Positions 53,110 through 61,886 of a stretch of 64,000 nucleotides of DNA are shown piece by piece. The translations under genes were made by a program, and so were the position numbers. The stretch's first letter is position 1; every line of letters begins with the position of its first letter. A model generated the notes under the pieces. It ran no database searches. It had not been told where the DNA came from and was given only the letters and a program-made list of their open reading frames with translations. The DNA is from Brevibacterium aurantiacum (GTDB taxonomy: Bacteria; Actinomycetota; Actinomycetes; Actinomycetales; Brevibacteriaceae): the NCBI RefSeq assembly GCF_900169065.1, contig NZ_FXZB01000009.1, positions 1-64,000 of the forward strand, written 5' to 3'.

Positions 53110-54180
53110 GTGAAGAAGCTCGTATCTGCGGTGTCGATTGCCGCCGCATCTGCCCTCGTGCTCTCCGCCTGTGGATCAGGAAGCGGCGGCGAGACCAATG
53201 CCGAGGACTTCCTCGGCTGCATGGTCTCGGACTCCGGCGGCTGGGATGACCAGTCATTCAACCAGTCCGGACGTGAGGGCCTGCAGGCAGCGGTGGACAA
53301 CCTCGGCATACAGGAGAAGCTGGCCGAGTCGCAGGGCGACGCCGACTTCGGACCCAACGTCGACAACATGGTCCAGCAGGGCTGCAATCTGACCTTCGGC
53401 GTCGGGTTCCTCCTCGAAGACTCGATCCAGGAAGCCGCCGAGGCCAACCCCGACCGCAACTTCGCCCTCATCGACTCGACGTTCTCCGATGCTGACGGCA
53501 AGCCAGTCACCGTTGACAACGCGAAGCCACTCGTCTTCAACACCGCAGAGGCCGCCTACCTCGCTGGTTATGTTGCCGCCGCATCCTCCGAGTCCGGAAA
53601 GGTCGGCACCTTCGGAGGAATCCAGATTCCTTCCGTGACCGTGTTCATGGACGGTTTCGCCGACGGTGTGGAGAAGTTCAACGAAGACAACAAGAAGGAC
53701 GTCAAACTCCTCGGCTGGAACAAGAAGAAGCAGGACGGCTCCTTCTCCGGTGACTTCGAGAACCAGGGACAGGGTCAGGCTCTGACTAAGCAGCTGATCT
53801 CCCAGGGCGCCGACGTCATCATGCCCGTCGCCGGACCTGTGGGCCTCGGCGCCGCAGCGGCTGCGAAGGAAGCCAAGGACGTCAAACTGGTCTGGGTCGA
53901 CTCCGACGGCTACGAGTCCACCGAATACGGTGACATCATCCTCACCTCGGTGGTCAAGCAGATCGCGAACGCTGTCGAGGACACCGTGTCTGAGGCACAG
54001 AAGGACAACTTCAGCTCTGAGCCCTACGTCGGCACTCTCGAAAATGAAGGCGTCGGACTTGCTCCTTACCACGACTTCGACGACAAGGTCCCCGAAGACG
54101 TGAAGAAGGACGTCGAGACGCTCAAGAAGCAGATCATCGACGGTTCTCTGACCGTGGATTCCGAGAACTCGCCGAAATAA
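53110..54180 (+). CDS. BMP-family nucleoside-binding lipoprotein
   Basis: Basic-membrane-protein type substrate-binding lipoprotein of 356 residues with lipobox LSAC (Cys21). The purine nucleoside receptor pattern is seen: DSGGWDDQSFNQSGREGL, the LIDSTF block, VGTFGGIQIPSVTVFMDGFADG and AGPVGLGAA. It binds nucleosides outside the cell for the NupO/P/Q-like transporter. Followed by cdd, deoA and deoC, it defines a nucleoside-salvage operon. The GTG start has only a weak AAAGAG upstream. Confidence 0.92.
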   Translation: MKKLVSAVSIAAASALVLSACGSGSGGETNAEDFLGCMVSDSGGWDDQSFNQSGREGLQAAVDNLGIQEKLAESQGDADFGPNVDNMVQQGCNLTFGVGFLLEDSIQEAAEANPDRNFALIDSTFSDADGKPVTVDNAKPLVFNTAEAAYLAGYVAAASSESGKVGTFGGIQIPSVTVFMDGFADGVEKFNEDNKKDVKLLGWNKKKQDGSFSGDFENQGQGQALTKQLISQGADVIMPVAGPVGLGAAAAAKEAKDVKLVWVDSDGYESTEYGDIILTSVVKQIANAVEDTVSEAQKDNFSSEPYVGTLENEGVGLAPYHDFDDKVPEDVKKDVETLKKQIIDGSLTVDSENSPK

Positions 54181-54191
54181 GCGAACAGGTT

Positions 54192-54228
54192 AAACTGCAG
54201 GGTCGAGAATTCTCGGCCCTGCAGTTTT
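54192..54228 (+). terminator. attenuator hairpin between the BMP lipoprotein and nupO-like genes
   Basis: An 11-bp outer stem (54192-54202 with 54217-54227) and a 6-bp inner stem CGAGAA/TTCTCG are separated by one mismatch and followed by TTTT. It is the best classical intrinsic terminator in the window, yet it lies inside an operon, so it is likely partial and favours the binding protein. Confidence 0.8.
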
Positions 54229-54254
54229 CGAATTTGTGAGGAGTACCGGAAGCA

Positions 54255-55880
54255 GTGAAACTCGAGCTTCGCGGGATGACCAAGGTGTTCGGATCGTTCG
54301 TGGCCAACGACCACATCGATCTCACCATCGAACCGGGCGAGATCCATGCTCTGTTGGGTGAGAACGGCGCTGGAAAATCCACCATGATGAACGTCCTCTA
54401 CGGACTCTACGACGCCGACGGGGGAGAGATCCTCCTCGACGACAAGCCTGTGACCTTCGCCGGGCCGGGGGACGCAGTGGCCGCCGGTATCGGCATGGTC
54501 CACCAGCATTTCATGCTCGTTCCCGTGTTCACCGTCGCCGAATCCGTGGCGTTGGGCTATGAGCCGACGAAGTCCCTGGGACTCATCGACCTCGCCGAAG
54601 CGCGCAAGAAGGTCACCGAGATCTCCTCTCGCTTCAACTTCAACATCGACCCTGATGCTCTCATCGAAGATCTCCCCGTCGGTGCCCAGCAGCGAGTCGA
54701 GATCATCAAGGCTCTGTCTCGGGACGCGAAGATCCTCATCCTCGACGAGCCCACTGCGGTGCTCACCCCGCAGGAGACCGACGAGCTGATCTCGATCATG
54801 CGCCAGCTCAAGGAGCAGGGCACCTCGATCGTCTTCATCACCCACAAACTCCGTGAGGTCCGCGCGATCGCCGACTCCATTACGGTCATCCGCCGCGGCA
54901 AGATCACAGGCGTTGCCTCCCCAGAATCCACCGAGGCGGAGCTGGCCAGCCAGATGGTCGGCCGTGCCGTGTCGCTGACGACAGAGAAGGACGCAGCCGA
55001 TCCCGGTGACGCGACCTTCCAGGTCCGCAACCTCACCGTCGTCGACAAGGCAGACAATGTCGTCGTCGACGACGTCAGCTTCGACGTCCGCCGCGGCGAG
55101 ATCCTCGCAGTCGCCGGTGTCCAGGGCAACGGACAGACAGAGCTGGCCGAAACCATCATCGGCCTGAGCGAGCCGCGTCTGGGCACGGTGACTCTCGACG
55201 GGAAGAACCTGGTCGGGCAATCGGTGAAGGACCGCCTCGGCGCGGGTATCGGCTTCGTTCCCGAGGATCGTTCGACCGATGGAATCATCGCCGAGTTCGC
55301 GATCCGCGAGAACATGATCCTCGACGTCTACGACCGTCCGCCGTACGCGAAGGGGCTCAACCTCAAAACCTCGGTCATCACGGAAGCCGCGAAGCAGAAG
55401 GTCGAGGAATTCGACATCCGTCTCGGCAGCGTCGTCGACCCGATCGCCACGCTCTCCGGAGGCAACCAGCAGAAGGTCGTGCTCTCCCGCGAACTCGGCC
55501 GCGAGCTGCGCCTGTTCATCGCCAGCCAACCCACCCGCGGCCTCGACGTCGGTTCGATCGAGTTCGTCCACAAACGTGTCATCGCAGAACGCGATGCCGG
55601 CACCCCGTGCCTCATCGTCTCGACCGAACTCGACGAGGTCTATGGTCTCGCCGATCGGATCGCCGTCATGTATTCGGGTCGCATCGTCGGAATCGTCGGC
55701 GCGAACACCTCCCGCGAGGCCCTGGGCCTGATGATGGCCGGAGTCCCGGCCGACGAAGCATTTGCCGCCACCGCGACACCAGAGAACGATTCGGCCACCA
55801 CCTCGGCGGCTGACGACCCTGCCGCCACCGCGGCAACTGACGAGAACTCGGCCACCACCTCGGCGGAGGAGAACAAATGA
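54255..55880 (+). CDS. nucleoside ABC transporter ATPase (NupO-like)
   Basis: Tandem ATPase of the RbsA/YufO type, 541 residues. Domain 1 has GENGAGKST (35-43), MVHQHFMLVP, and LILDEPTAVLTP. Domain 2 has a degenerate P-loop VAGVQGNGQTEL, LSGGNQQKVVLSREL, and ASQPTRGLD in place of the Walker B DEPT, as usual for this family. The last ~35 residues are a low-complexity Ala/Thr/Ser/Asp/Glu tail with two copies of ATTSA. The GTG start has GGAAG close by. The stop overlaps the next ATG. Confidence 0.92.
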   Translation: MKLELRGMTKVFGSFVANDHIDLTIEPGEIHALLGENGAGKSTMMNVLYGLYDADGGEILLDDKPVTFAGPGDAVAAGIGMVHQHFMLVPVFTVAESVALGYEPTKSLGLIDLAEARKKVTEISSRFNFNIDPDALIEDLPVGAQQRVEIIKALSRDAKILILDEPTAVLTPQETDELISIMRQLKEQGTSIVFITHKLREVRAIADSITVIRRGKITGVASPESTEAELASQMVGRAVSLTTEKDAADPGDATFQVRNLTVVDKADNVVVDDVSFDVRRGEILAVAGVQGNGQTELAETIIGLSEPRLGTVTLDGKNLVGQSVKDRLGAGIGFVPEDRSTDGIIAEFAIRENMILDVYDRPPYAKGLNLKTSVITEAAKQKVEEFDIRLGSVVDPIATLSGGNQQKVVLSRELGRELRLFIASQPTRGLDVGSIEFVHKRVIAERDAGTPCLIVSTELDEVYGLADRIAVMYSGRIVGIVGANTSREALGLMMAGVPADEAFAATATPENDSATTSAADDPAATAATDENSATTSAEENK

Positions 55881-57109
55881 CGACTGACATATCACCGGCA
55901 GCGCCATCGCCGGCACCACCACCGACCGCCGAGGCAGAGCCGGGCAAGGAACAGAACCTGCTGCAGGAGATCCTGTCCGGGTCATGGCTGGTCTCGGTGC
56001 TGTCCATCGTGGTCGCCCTCCTCCTCGGCGGTGTGCTCATCGCCGTGTCCAACGCCGAAGTCGTCGCAGCGGCACAGAACTTCCTCGGCGCGCCAGGAGC
56101 CTTCTTCTCCACCCTGTTCTCCACCGTCGGCGAAGCCTATTCGGCGCTGTTTCGCGGATCGATCTTCGACTGGAACGCCCGCACTCCCGAACGCGCTATT
56201 CGCCCCCTGACCGAATCCCTGGTCAGCGGAACCCCGCTCATCCTCACCGGACTCGGCATCGCCATGGCCTTCCGCTGCGGTCTATTCAACATCGGCGGTC
56301 AGGGCCAGGTCATCCTCGGCGCCACCATCGCCGGATTCCTCGGCTACGCCCTCCACCTCCCGCCCATCGTGCACATGCTCATCGCAGCCATCGGCGGCAT
56401 CATCGGCGGAGCAATTTGGGCAGGCATCGCCGGTGTGCTCAAGGCACGTACCGGAGCCAACGAGGTGATCGTGACGATCATGCTCAACTCCATCGCGGGC
56501 TATCTGCTGGGCTACCTGCTCAAGCAGAGCTGGTTCACGCACACCACCTCGGCGAACCCGCAGTCCCGAGCGATCGACGACACCTCGGAGATGTTCCTCA
56601 TGTTGCCGCCGCCGTTCCGGCTGCACTTCGGGTTCATTCTGGCCATCCTGGCGACGATCTTCGTATGGTGGCTGCTCGAACGGTCGACGATCGGGTTCGA
56701 ATTCAAGGCCGTCGGCGCCAACCCGCACGCGGCCCGCACCGCCGGCATCTCCGTGTCGAAGGTGACGATCCTCGTCATGGTCGTCGCCGGTGCTCTGGCC
56801 GGTCTCGGCGGAGCCGCCCAAGTGCTTGGCACAGAGGGCAAACTGACCGGCGGCATCAGCGGATCCATCGGCTTCGACGCCATCACGGTGGCTCTGCTGG
56901 GCCGATCGAAACCCTGGGGCACCTTCATGGCCGGACTGCTCTTCGGCGCATTCAAGGCCGGCGGCTATCTCATGCAGTCACAGACCGGTACGCCCATCGA
57001 CATCGTTCTGGTCGTCCAGTCCGTCATTGTTCTGCTCATTGCGGCCCCACCGCTGGTGAGGTCGATCTTCCGGTTGCCCACACCGGTGCTCAAGCGGAAG
57101 GAGGCCTGA
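55877..57109 (+). CDS. nucleoside ABC transporter permease (NupP-like)
   Basis: 410-residue permease of the BPD-transp-2 type with a Pro/Ala-rich start, eight or more helices, and the family blocks FRCGLFNIGGQGQV, KARTGANEVIVTIMLN, and VGANPHAARTAGI. It overlaps the ATPase gene by 4 nt. It pairs with the next gene product to form the channel. Confidence 0.92.
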   Translation: MTTDISPAAPSPAPPPTAEAEPGKEQNLLQEILSGSWLVSVLSIVVALLLGGVLIAVSNAEVVAAAQNFLGAPGAFFSTLFSTVGEAYSALFRGSIFDWNARTPERAIRPLTESLVSGTPLILTGLGIAMAFRCGLFNIGGQGQVILGATIAGFLGYALHLPPIVHMLIAAIGGIIGGAIWAGIAGVLKARTGANEVIVTIMLNSIAGYLLGYLLKQSWFTHTTSANPQSRAIDDTSEMFLMLPPPFRLHFGFILAILATIFVWWLLERSTIGFEFKAVGANPHAARTAGISVSKVTILVMVVAGALAGLGGAAQVLGTEGKLTGGISGSIGFDAITVALLGRSKPWGTFMAGLLFGAFKAGGYLMQSQTGTPIDIVLVVQSVIVLLIAAPPLVRSIFRLPTPVLKRKEA

Positions 57110-57110
57110 C

Positions 57111-58394
57111 ATGACTGCTCAGACCGTTGCGGCACAGCCCGCGTCCCAGTCCAAGTCACTGACCCCGATCTCGTGGAAGTTCCCGATCGTCTATACGATC
57201 CTGGCCGTCGTGTCCCTCGTCTTCTTCGGCATCATCGGCCGAGACGGAGAGACGACGTTCAGAATCGCTACGAGCGGAGACCTGTTCGCGATCCCCGATG
57301 TGGTCGTCTCCTCAACCGTCGCCGGACTCGTGCTGTCACTGATCCTCGTCGTGATGGCCGCAGCCTCGATCTACTTCGCGACGAAGCGAGTCGCCCTCGA
57401 CTCGTGGTTCCCGATGGTCTTCGGCATCCTCTTCGTCGTGTCCTTCCTCGCGTGGGCCGGTGGCGGCAGCGGCGGAGTGATCCCGCTGACGACGCTGCTG
57501 GCCGGTGCCCTGGCACTGTCGGTGCCGCTGATCTTCGGCGCCATGTGCGGTCTCGTCGGTGAACGCTCCGGCATCATCAACATCGCCATCGAAGGTCAGC
57601 TCCTGGCGGGTGCCTTCCTCGCCGCGGTCGTCGCATCAGTGGCCAAGAACCCCTACGCGGGACTCCTGGCGGCACCGATCGCCGGTGCTCTCGTGGCCGT
57701 TGTCCTGACATTCTTCGCAGTGAAGTACTGGGTCAACCAGATCATCATCGGCGTCGTCCTCAACGTGCTCGTCGTCGGTGTGACCAGCTTCCTCTACTCG
57801 ACGGTGCTGTCGGAGAACCCCGGTCTGTGGAACGCGCGGCAGCAGCTGCCCAACCTGCCGGTCCCGCTGCTCTCAGACATCCCCGTCCTGGGGCGGGTGC
57901 TCTTTGACCAGAACATCCTCGTCTACATCATGTACGTCGTCGTCATCGCCCTCCAGATCTTCGTGTTCCGCTCGAAGTGGGGCCTGCGGATGCGGGCCGT
58001 GGGTGAGCACCCGAAGGCAGCCGACACCGTGGGCATCAAGGTCAACTTCACCCGCGTACGCAACACCCTCATGGCCGGTGCCATCGCAGGACTCGGCGGT
58101 GCCTTCTTCACCGTCGGATCGGGCCTGGCCTTCGGTAAGGAGATGTCGGCCGGCCAGGGATACATTGCGCTGGCCGCGATGATCCTGGGCAAATGGAACC
58201 CGAAGGGCGCTCTGCTGGCCGCCCTGCTGTTCGGTTTCTCCAAGAGCCTGGGCAACACCCTGCAGTCCATCGGAACACCGGTAGCCAACGAGCTGCTGCT
58301 CATGCTTCCCTATATCGTCACGGTTCTCGCCGTCGCCGGTTTCGTCGGCCGGGTCCGCCCACCGGCGGCCGAAGGCGTGCCGTACGTGAAATAA
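57111..58394 (+). CDS. nucleoside ABC transporter permease (NupQ-like)
   Basis: Second permease, 427 residues. It has about ten hydrophobic segments, including two extra N-terminal ones, and the signature GERSGIINIAIEGQLLAGAF, VGEHPKAADTVGIKV and MILGKWNPKGAL. One base separates it from nupP. Confidence 0.92.
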   Translation: MTAQTVAAQPASQSKSLTPISWKFPIVYTILAVVSLVFFGIIGRDGETTFRIATSGDLFAIPDVVVSSTVAGLVLSLILVVMAAASIYFATKRVALDSWFPMVFGILFVVSFLAWAGGGSGGVIPLTTLLAGALALSVPLIFGAMCGLVGERSGIINIAIEGQLLAGAFLAAVVASVAKNPYAGLLAAPIAGALVAVVLTFFAVKYWVNQIIIGVVLNVLVVGVTSFLYSTVLSENPGLWNARQQLPNLPVPLLSDIPVLGRVLFDQNILVYIMYVVVIALQIFVFRSKWGLRMRAVGEHPKAADTVGIKVNFTRVRNTLMAGAIAGLGGAFFTVGSGLAFGKEMSAGQGYIALAAMILGKWNPKGALLAALLFGFSKSLGNTLQSIGTPVANELLLMLPYIVTVLAVAGFVGRVRPPAAEGVPYVK

Positions 58395-58422
58395 TCCAAC
58401 CCCAAGAGAGAGGTATCCCCCT

Positions 58423-58917
58423 ATGACTTCTGCAGATGTCGAAGCCTCTGAACACGTGTGGAGCGTGGAACCCACACCCGCCTCGGTCGCCGACCTGAGC
58501 GAGGACACCTGGTCGCTGCTGCGCGATGAGGCGATGCGGGCGATGCGTTTCGCCTACGTCCCGTATTCGTCCTACCCCGTGGGTGCGGCCGCCCTCGTCG
58601 ATGACGGCCGCATCGTCAGCGGCGCGAATATCGAGAATGCCTCGTTCGGGGTGACGCTGTGCGCCGAATGCTCACTCGTCTCCGACCTGTTCATGTCCGG
58701 CGGCGGCCGAATCGTGGCATTCGACTGCGTCGACGGAGCGGGGGCGACCCTGGCCCCATGCGGACGCTGCCGCCAACTCCTGTTCGAACACGGCGGCACC
58801 GAGATGGTGCTCAACATGCCCAGCGGCAGAGCACCCATGTCGGCGGTGCTGCCCGAAGCATTCGGCCCAGACCATCTGAATCCCGATGCGCAGGGCACCG
58901 GCTCCGCCAAGCACTGA
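58423..58917 (+). CDS. cdd: cytidine deaminase
   Basis: Deaminates cytidine and deoxycytidine to uridine and deoxyuridine. The zinc site is Cys80-Ala-Glu82 (CAEC, as in mycobacteria) with Cys113 and Cys116 in APCGRCRQ. The 164-residue chain has an extra N-terminal ~30 residues. It lies in the salvage operon between transporter and deoA. GAGAGAGG precedes the ATG. A hairpin built from two copies of the CGCCGAGGTG motif follows its stop. Confidence 0.95.
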   Translation: MTSADVEASEHVWSVEPTPASVADLSEDTWSLLRDEAMRAMRFAYVPYSSYPVGAAALVDDGRIVSGANIENASFGVTLCAECSLVSDLFMSGGGRIVAFDCVDGAGATLAPCGRCRQLLFEHGGTEMVLNMPSGRAPMSAVLPEAFGPDHLNPDAQGTGSAKH

Positions 58918-58924
58918 CCCCGAT

Positions 58925-58966
58925 ATCGCCGAGGTGGCCCCGCCGGCCCAGCGCCACCTCGGCGAT
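58925..58966 (+). terminator. hairpin made of an inverted pair of the recurrent CGCCGAGGTG motif
   Basis: ATCGCCGAGGTGGC (58925-58938) and GCCACCTCGGCGAT (58953-58966) form a perfect 14-bp stem with a 14-nt loop, 7 nt after the cdd stop. It may reduce read-through into deoA. Confidence 0.65.
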
Positions 58967-59050
58967 CAGTTGTGACCATCAGAACGGTCACTTCCCGACG
59001 ATGGCCGAATCCTGAGAACGGCAACACCCCGAGAATGAAGGACTGACACT

Positions 59051-60340
59051 GTGAGCGTAGAGGCATTCGATGCCGTCGACGTCATCGCCGCCAAACGCGA
59101 TGGCCGCACCCTGAGCAGAGAGCAGATCGACTGGGTGATCGATGCCTACACTCGAGGTGTCGTCGCCGATGAGCAGATGGCCGCCCTGGCCATGGCGATC
59201 TTCATCAACGACATGGAACCGCGCGAGATCGCGGACTGGACTCAGGCGATGATCGCCTCGGGCGAGCGGATGGACTTCTCCTCCCTGACCCGTCCCACCT
59301 CGGACAAGCATTCGACCGGGGGAGTCGGGGACAAGATCACCCTGCCGCTGGCCCCACTCGTCGCGGTCTTCGATGTCGCCGTCCCGCAGCTCTCCGGCCG
59401 CGGCCTCGGCCACACCGGCGGAACCCTGGACAAGCTTGAGTCCATTCCCGGCTGGCAGGCGGGCCTGAGCAATGAGGCCATCCTCGACCAGCTCGAGGAC
59501 CTGGGCGCTGTCATCTGCGCCGCGGGCTCCGGCTTGGCACCGGCGGACAAGAAGCTCTACGCACTGCGCGACACCACCTCGACGGTCGACTGCATTCCGC
59601 TCATCGCCTCCTCGATCATGTCGAAGAAGATCGCCGAAGGCACCGAAGGACTCGTCCTCGACGTCAAGGTCGGATCGGGTGCCTTCATGAAGGACCTGCC
59701 CAAGGCGCAGAAGCTGGCGCGGACCATGGTCGACCTGGGCCAGTCGGCCGGGGTCAAGACCTCGGCGCTGCTGACCGACATGTCCACCCCGCTGGGGCTC
59801 ACAGTCGGCAACGCACTCGAGGTCCGTGAGTCCGTCGAGGTCCTCGCCGGCGGCGGCCCCTCCGACGTCGTTGACCTGACCGTGGCGCTGGCCGAGGAGA
59901 TGCTGCGTCTGGCAGGCAAGACCGACATCGATGTGCGTGCGGCCCTGGGTGACGGTCGGGCCATGGACGTGTGGAAGAAGATGATCCGGGCGCAGAACGG
60001 TGACCCCGAGGCCGCGCTGCCTGTCGCCGAACACACCGAGGTTGTCACAGCCCCGCAGTCAGGCGTCCTGAGCAAACTTGATGCCCTGTCGGTCGGAGTC
60101 TCCTCCTGGCGCTTGGGCGCCGGACGGGCGCGCAAGGAAGATCCGGTCCAGGACGTGGCCGGTATCGAACTCCACGCCAAACCGGGCGATACCGTCACCG
60201 CCGGTCAGCCGCTGATGACCCTGCACACGGCCACACCGGAACGCTTCTCCCGGGCCATGGAATCGTTGGAGAATGCCGTCGAGATCGGCGGCGACCTCAG
60301 TCAGGTCTCCGACTCGATCGTGCTCGAGAAGATCACCTGA
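59051..60340 (+). CDS. deoA: thymidine phosphorylase
   Basis: Cleaves thymidine or deoxyuridine with phosphate to base and deoxyribose-1-phosphate. The phosphate site KHSTGGVGDKITLPLAP and the family signature SGRGLGHTGGTLDKLESIPG are intact. The chain of 429 residues has the C-terminal PYNP domain (HAKPGDTVTAGQPLMTLHT). The GTG start has AAGGA 8-12 nt upstream. It takes over products of Cdd in the operon. Confidence 0.95.
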   Translation: MSVEAFDAVDVIAAKRDGRTLSREQIDWVIDAYTRGVVADEQMAALAMAIFINDMEPREIADWTQAMIASGERMDFSSLTRPTSDKHSTGGVGDKITLPLAPLVAVFDVAVPQLSGRGLGHTGGTLDKLESIPGWQAGLSNEAILDQLEDLGAVICAAGSGLAPADKKLYALRDTTSTVDCIPLIASSIMSKKIAEGTEGLVLDVKVGSGAFMKDLPKAQKLARTMVDLGQSAGVKTSALLTDMSTPLGLTVGNALEVRESVEVLAGGGPSDVVDLTVALAEEMLRLAGKTDIDVRAALGDGRAMDVWKKMIRAQNGDPEAALPVAEHTEVVTAPQSGVLSKLDALSVGVSSWRLGAGRARKEDPVQDVAGIELHAKPGDTVTAGQPLMTLHTATPERFSRAMESLENAVEIGGDLSQVSDSIVLEKIT

Positions 60341-60460
60341 GGGGGTCGCGCCGACCGGTCTCGACAGCCTGAACCAGGCCACCCTCACACCACACAACTT
60401 CACCGCCCAGACAGCTTCGCCACCGACGAAGCCGAACCCGCACCACCTTGGAGGATCACC

Positions 60461-61111
60461 ATGACCAGCCGCTCAGATGTCGCAGCCATCATCGACCACA
60501 CCCTGCTCAAACCCGAGGCCACCCCTGCCGACGTCGAAGCCCTCGTGTCAGAGGCGAAGGAGCTCGGCGTTCTCGCGATCTGCGTCTCCCCGTCGATGCT
60601 TCCCGTCACCGAGCCCGGCGAACTGGTCGTCGCAACCGTCGTCGGCTTCCCCAGCGGTCAGGTCAAGCCAGAGATCAAGGCCGCCGAGGCTGCCCGTGCG
60701 GTATCCGACGGTGCCGCCGAGGTCGACATGGTCATCAACATCGGCCAGGCCATCGCCGGTGACTTCGACGCTGTCGAGGCCGACATCCGTGGTGTCGTCG
60801 ACGCCAGCGGCAGCGCACTGGTCAAGGTCATCATCGAATCTGCGGCGCTGAGCGACGAGCAGATCGTCGACGCCTGCGCTCGCGCCGAGACTGCTGGGGC
60901 AGGCTTCGTCAAGACCTCCACCGGGTTCCACCCTGCAGGTGGAGCCAGTGCACACGCGGTGGCACTCATGCGCGAAACTGTGGGCGATCGCCTCGGCGTC
61001 AAGGCCTCCGGCGGCATCCGCACCGTCGATGCCGCGGAAGAGATGATTGCTGCGGGAGCCTCACGCCTCGGGCTCTCCGGGTCCGCCGGGATCCTCGCCG
61101 AGCTCTCCTAA
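60461..61111 (+). CDS. deoC: deoxyribose-phosphate aldolase
   Basis: Splits deoxyribose-5-phosphate into glyceraldehyde-3-phosphate and acetaldehyde, the last step of deoxynucleoside breakdown. The Schiff-base Lys151 is in GFVKTSTGF, with Lys181 in GVKASGGIR and Asp89 completing the site. Length (216) is normal. GGAGGATCACC precedes the ATG. No phosphopentomutase gene (deoB) is in the window, so deoxyribose-1-phosphate must be isomerised by an enzyme encoded elsewhere. Confidence 0.95.
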   Translation: MTSRSDVAAIIDHTLLKPEATPADVEALVSEAKELGVLAICVSPSMLPVTEPGELVVATVVGFPSGQVKPEIKAAEAARAVSDGAAEVDMVINIGQAIAGDFDAVEADIRGVVDASGSALVKVIIESAALSDEQIVDACARAETAGAGFVKTSTGFHPAGGASAHAVALMRETVGDRLGVKASGGIRTVDAAEEMIAAGASRLGLSGSAGILAELS

Positions 61112-61124
61112 CCGAAGTTGCCTA

Positions 61125-61176
61125 CAGTCGAAGTCAGGCTGAGCTGTGTACAACCAGCTCAGCCTGACTTCGACTG
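61125..61176. terminator. 22-bp perfect hairpin after deoC
   Basis: Arms 61125-61146 and 61155-61176 are complementary over 22 nt with an 8-nt loop, 13 nt after the deoC stop. No T-run follows. It is the longest perfect inverted repeat in the window. The remaining bases to 61344 show no further structure. Confidence 0.75.
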
Positions 61177-61344
61177 CATGAGGCCACGTACACCACCGTG
61201 CGAGTGCGTCAGCAACGGTCGTGGTGAACCCTGCAGAAGGCAACTGTTCGTGGAACGAACAACACGCCCCTCGCAGATGTGACACAAGGGCTCAGCGGAG
61301 AACGGAGGTGGTTTCCTGCCGTAAGGCCTTTTGGGCCCTGCTGG

Positions 61345-61785
61345 CTAGAAGAGCCGCCTGAGCGTGGCCGACACAGCTTCGGGGTCGCGCAAGATCCCTC
61401 TCAACTTGGGACCGCAATGAATTTCGCGAAGAAGATTCGTCGCCGTCCTGGCAGACCCGGAGTCATATCCAACGATGCAATGGCGAGTGACATCGAGTTG
61501 CGCCGGGGTTTCGCCGATGGCATCTACAGCCAGTGAACCGATCGGTGCATCGTCTGTCCACGAGCCGAGCGTCAGGGCCATGCGAAGCGCACCGACGAGA
61601 ATATCGGCGAGCGCCGGTCGTAACCAACGGCCGATAGGCAGATAGAGTTCCAGCGCCTCGATGTCCGCCCATCGATACATGTGGTCTGGACGGTCTGGGA
61701 CTCGATGAATCAACCCGTTTTCGCTCACGACGAAGTGTGAATCACAAGTGTTCCCGATCGATATGCCCTCGTGGCGAGCTGCCAC
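61345..61785 (-). CDS. hypothetical protein, possibly PH-like
   Basis: 146 residues, not recognised. It opens SHFVVSENGLIHRVPD followed by YRWADIEALELYLP, a beta-rich pattern reminiscent of bacterial pleckstrin-like domains, then a hydrophobic helical stretch (RPALADILVGALRMALTLG). The C-terminus ends in LREIHCGPKLRGILRDPEAV, a helix. No signal peptide or metal motif. The start is GTG without a clear ribosome-binding site. It is divergent from bioB, with the BioQ-like operator between them. Confidence 0.55.
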   Translation of the reverse strand: MAARHEGISIGNTCDSHFVVSENGLIHRVPDRPDHMYRWADIEALELYLPIGRWLRPALADILVGALRMALTLGSWTDDAPIGSLAVDAIGETPAQLDVTRHCIVGYDSGSARTATNLLREIHCGPKLRGILRDPEAVSATLRRLF

Positions 61786-61862
61786 GTCATCAGACGGATG
61801 GAGACTATCCCCACAGGAGGTGAGCCGACGTTGCGTCTGCGGAGGGCGATTTTGCTCTCTCC

Positions 61863-61880
61863 TGAACAGTGTTCAATAAT
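61863..61880 (+). promoter_or_regulatory. BioQ-type operator overlapping the bioB -10 element
   Basis: TGAACAGTGTTCA (61863-61875) is a perfect TGAAC-N3-GTTCA palindrome, the form described for the actinobacterial TetR-type biotin regulator BioQ. Its last base is the first of AATAAT (61875-61880), a -10-like hexamer 6 nt before the ATG at 61887. A bound repressor would block transcription. Confidence 0.7.
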
Positions 61881-61886
61881 TGGATG

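Noticed and set aside
54066-55985. 639-residue open frame opposite the NupO-like gene
   Set aside because: Longest antisense frame in the window, but fully explained by codon bias of the ATPase gene; the start would lie in the permease gene.
58423-58917. CAEC instead of CAER in cytidine deaminase as an active-site defect
   Set aside because: The same residue is found in mycobacterial cytidine deaminases; the catalytic Glu and zinc cysteines are intact.
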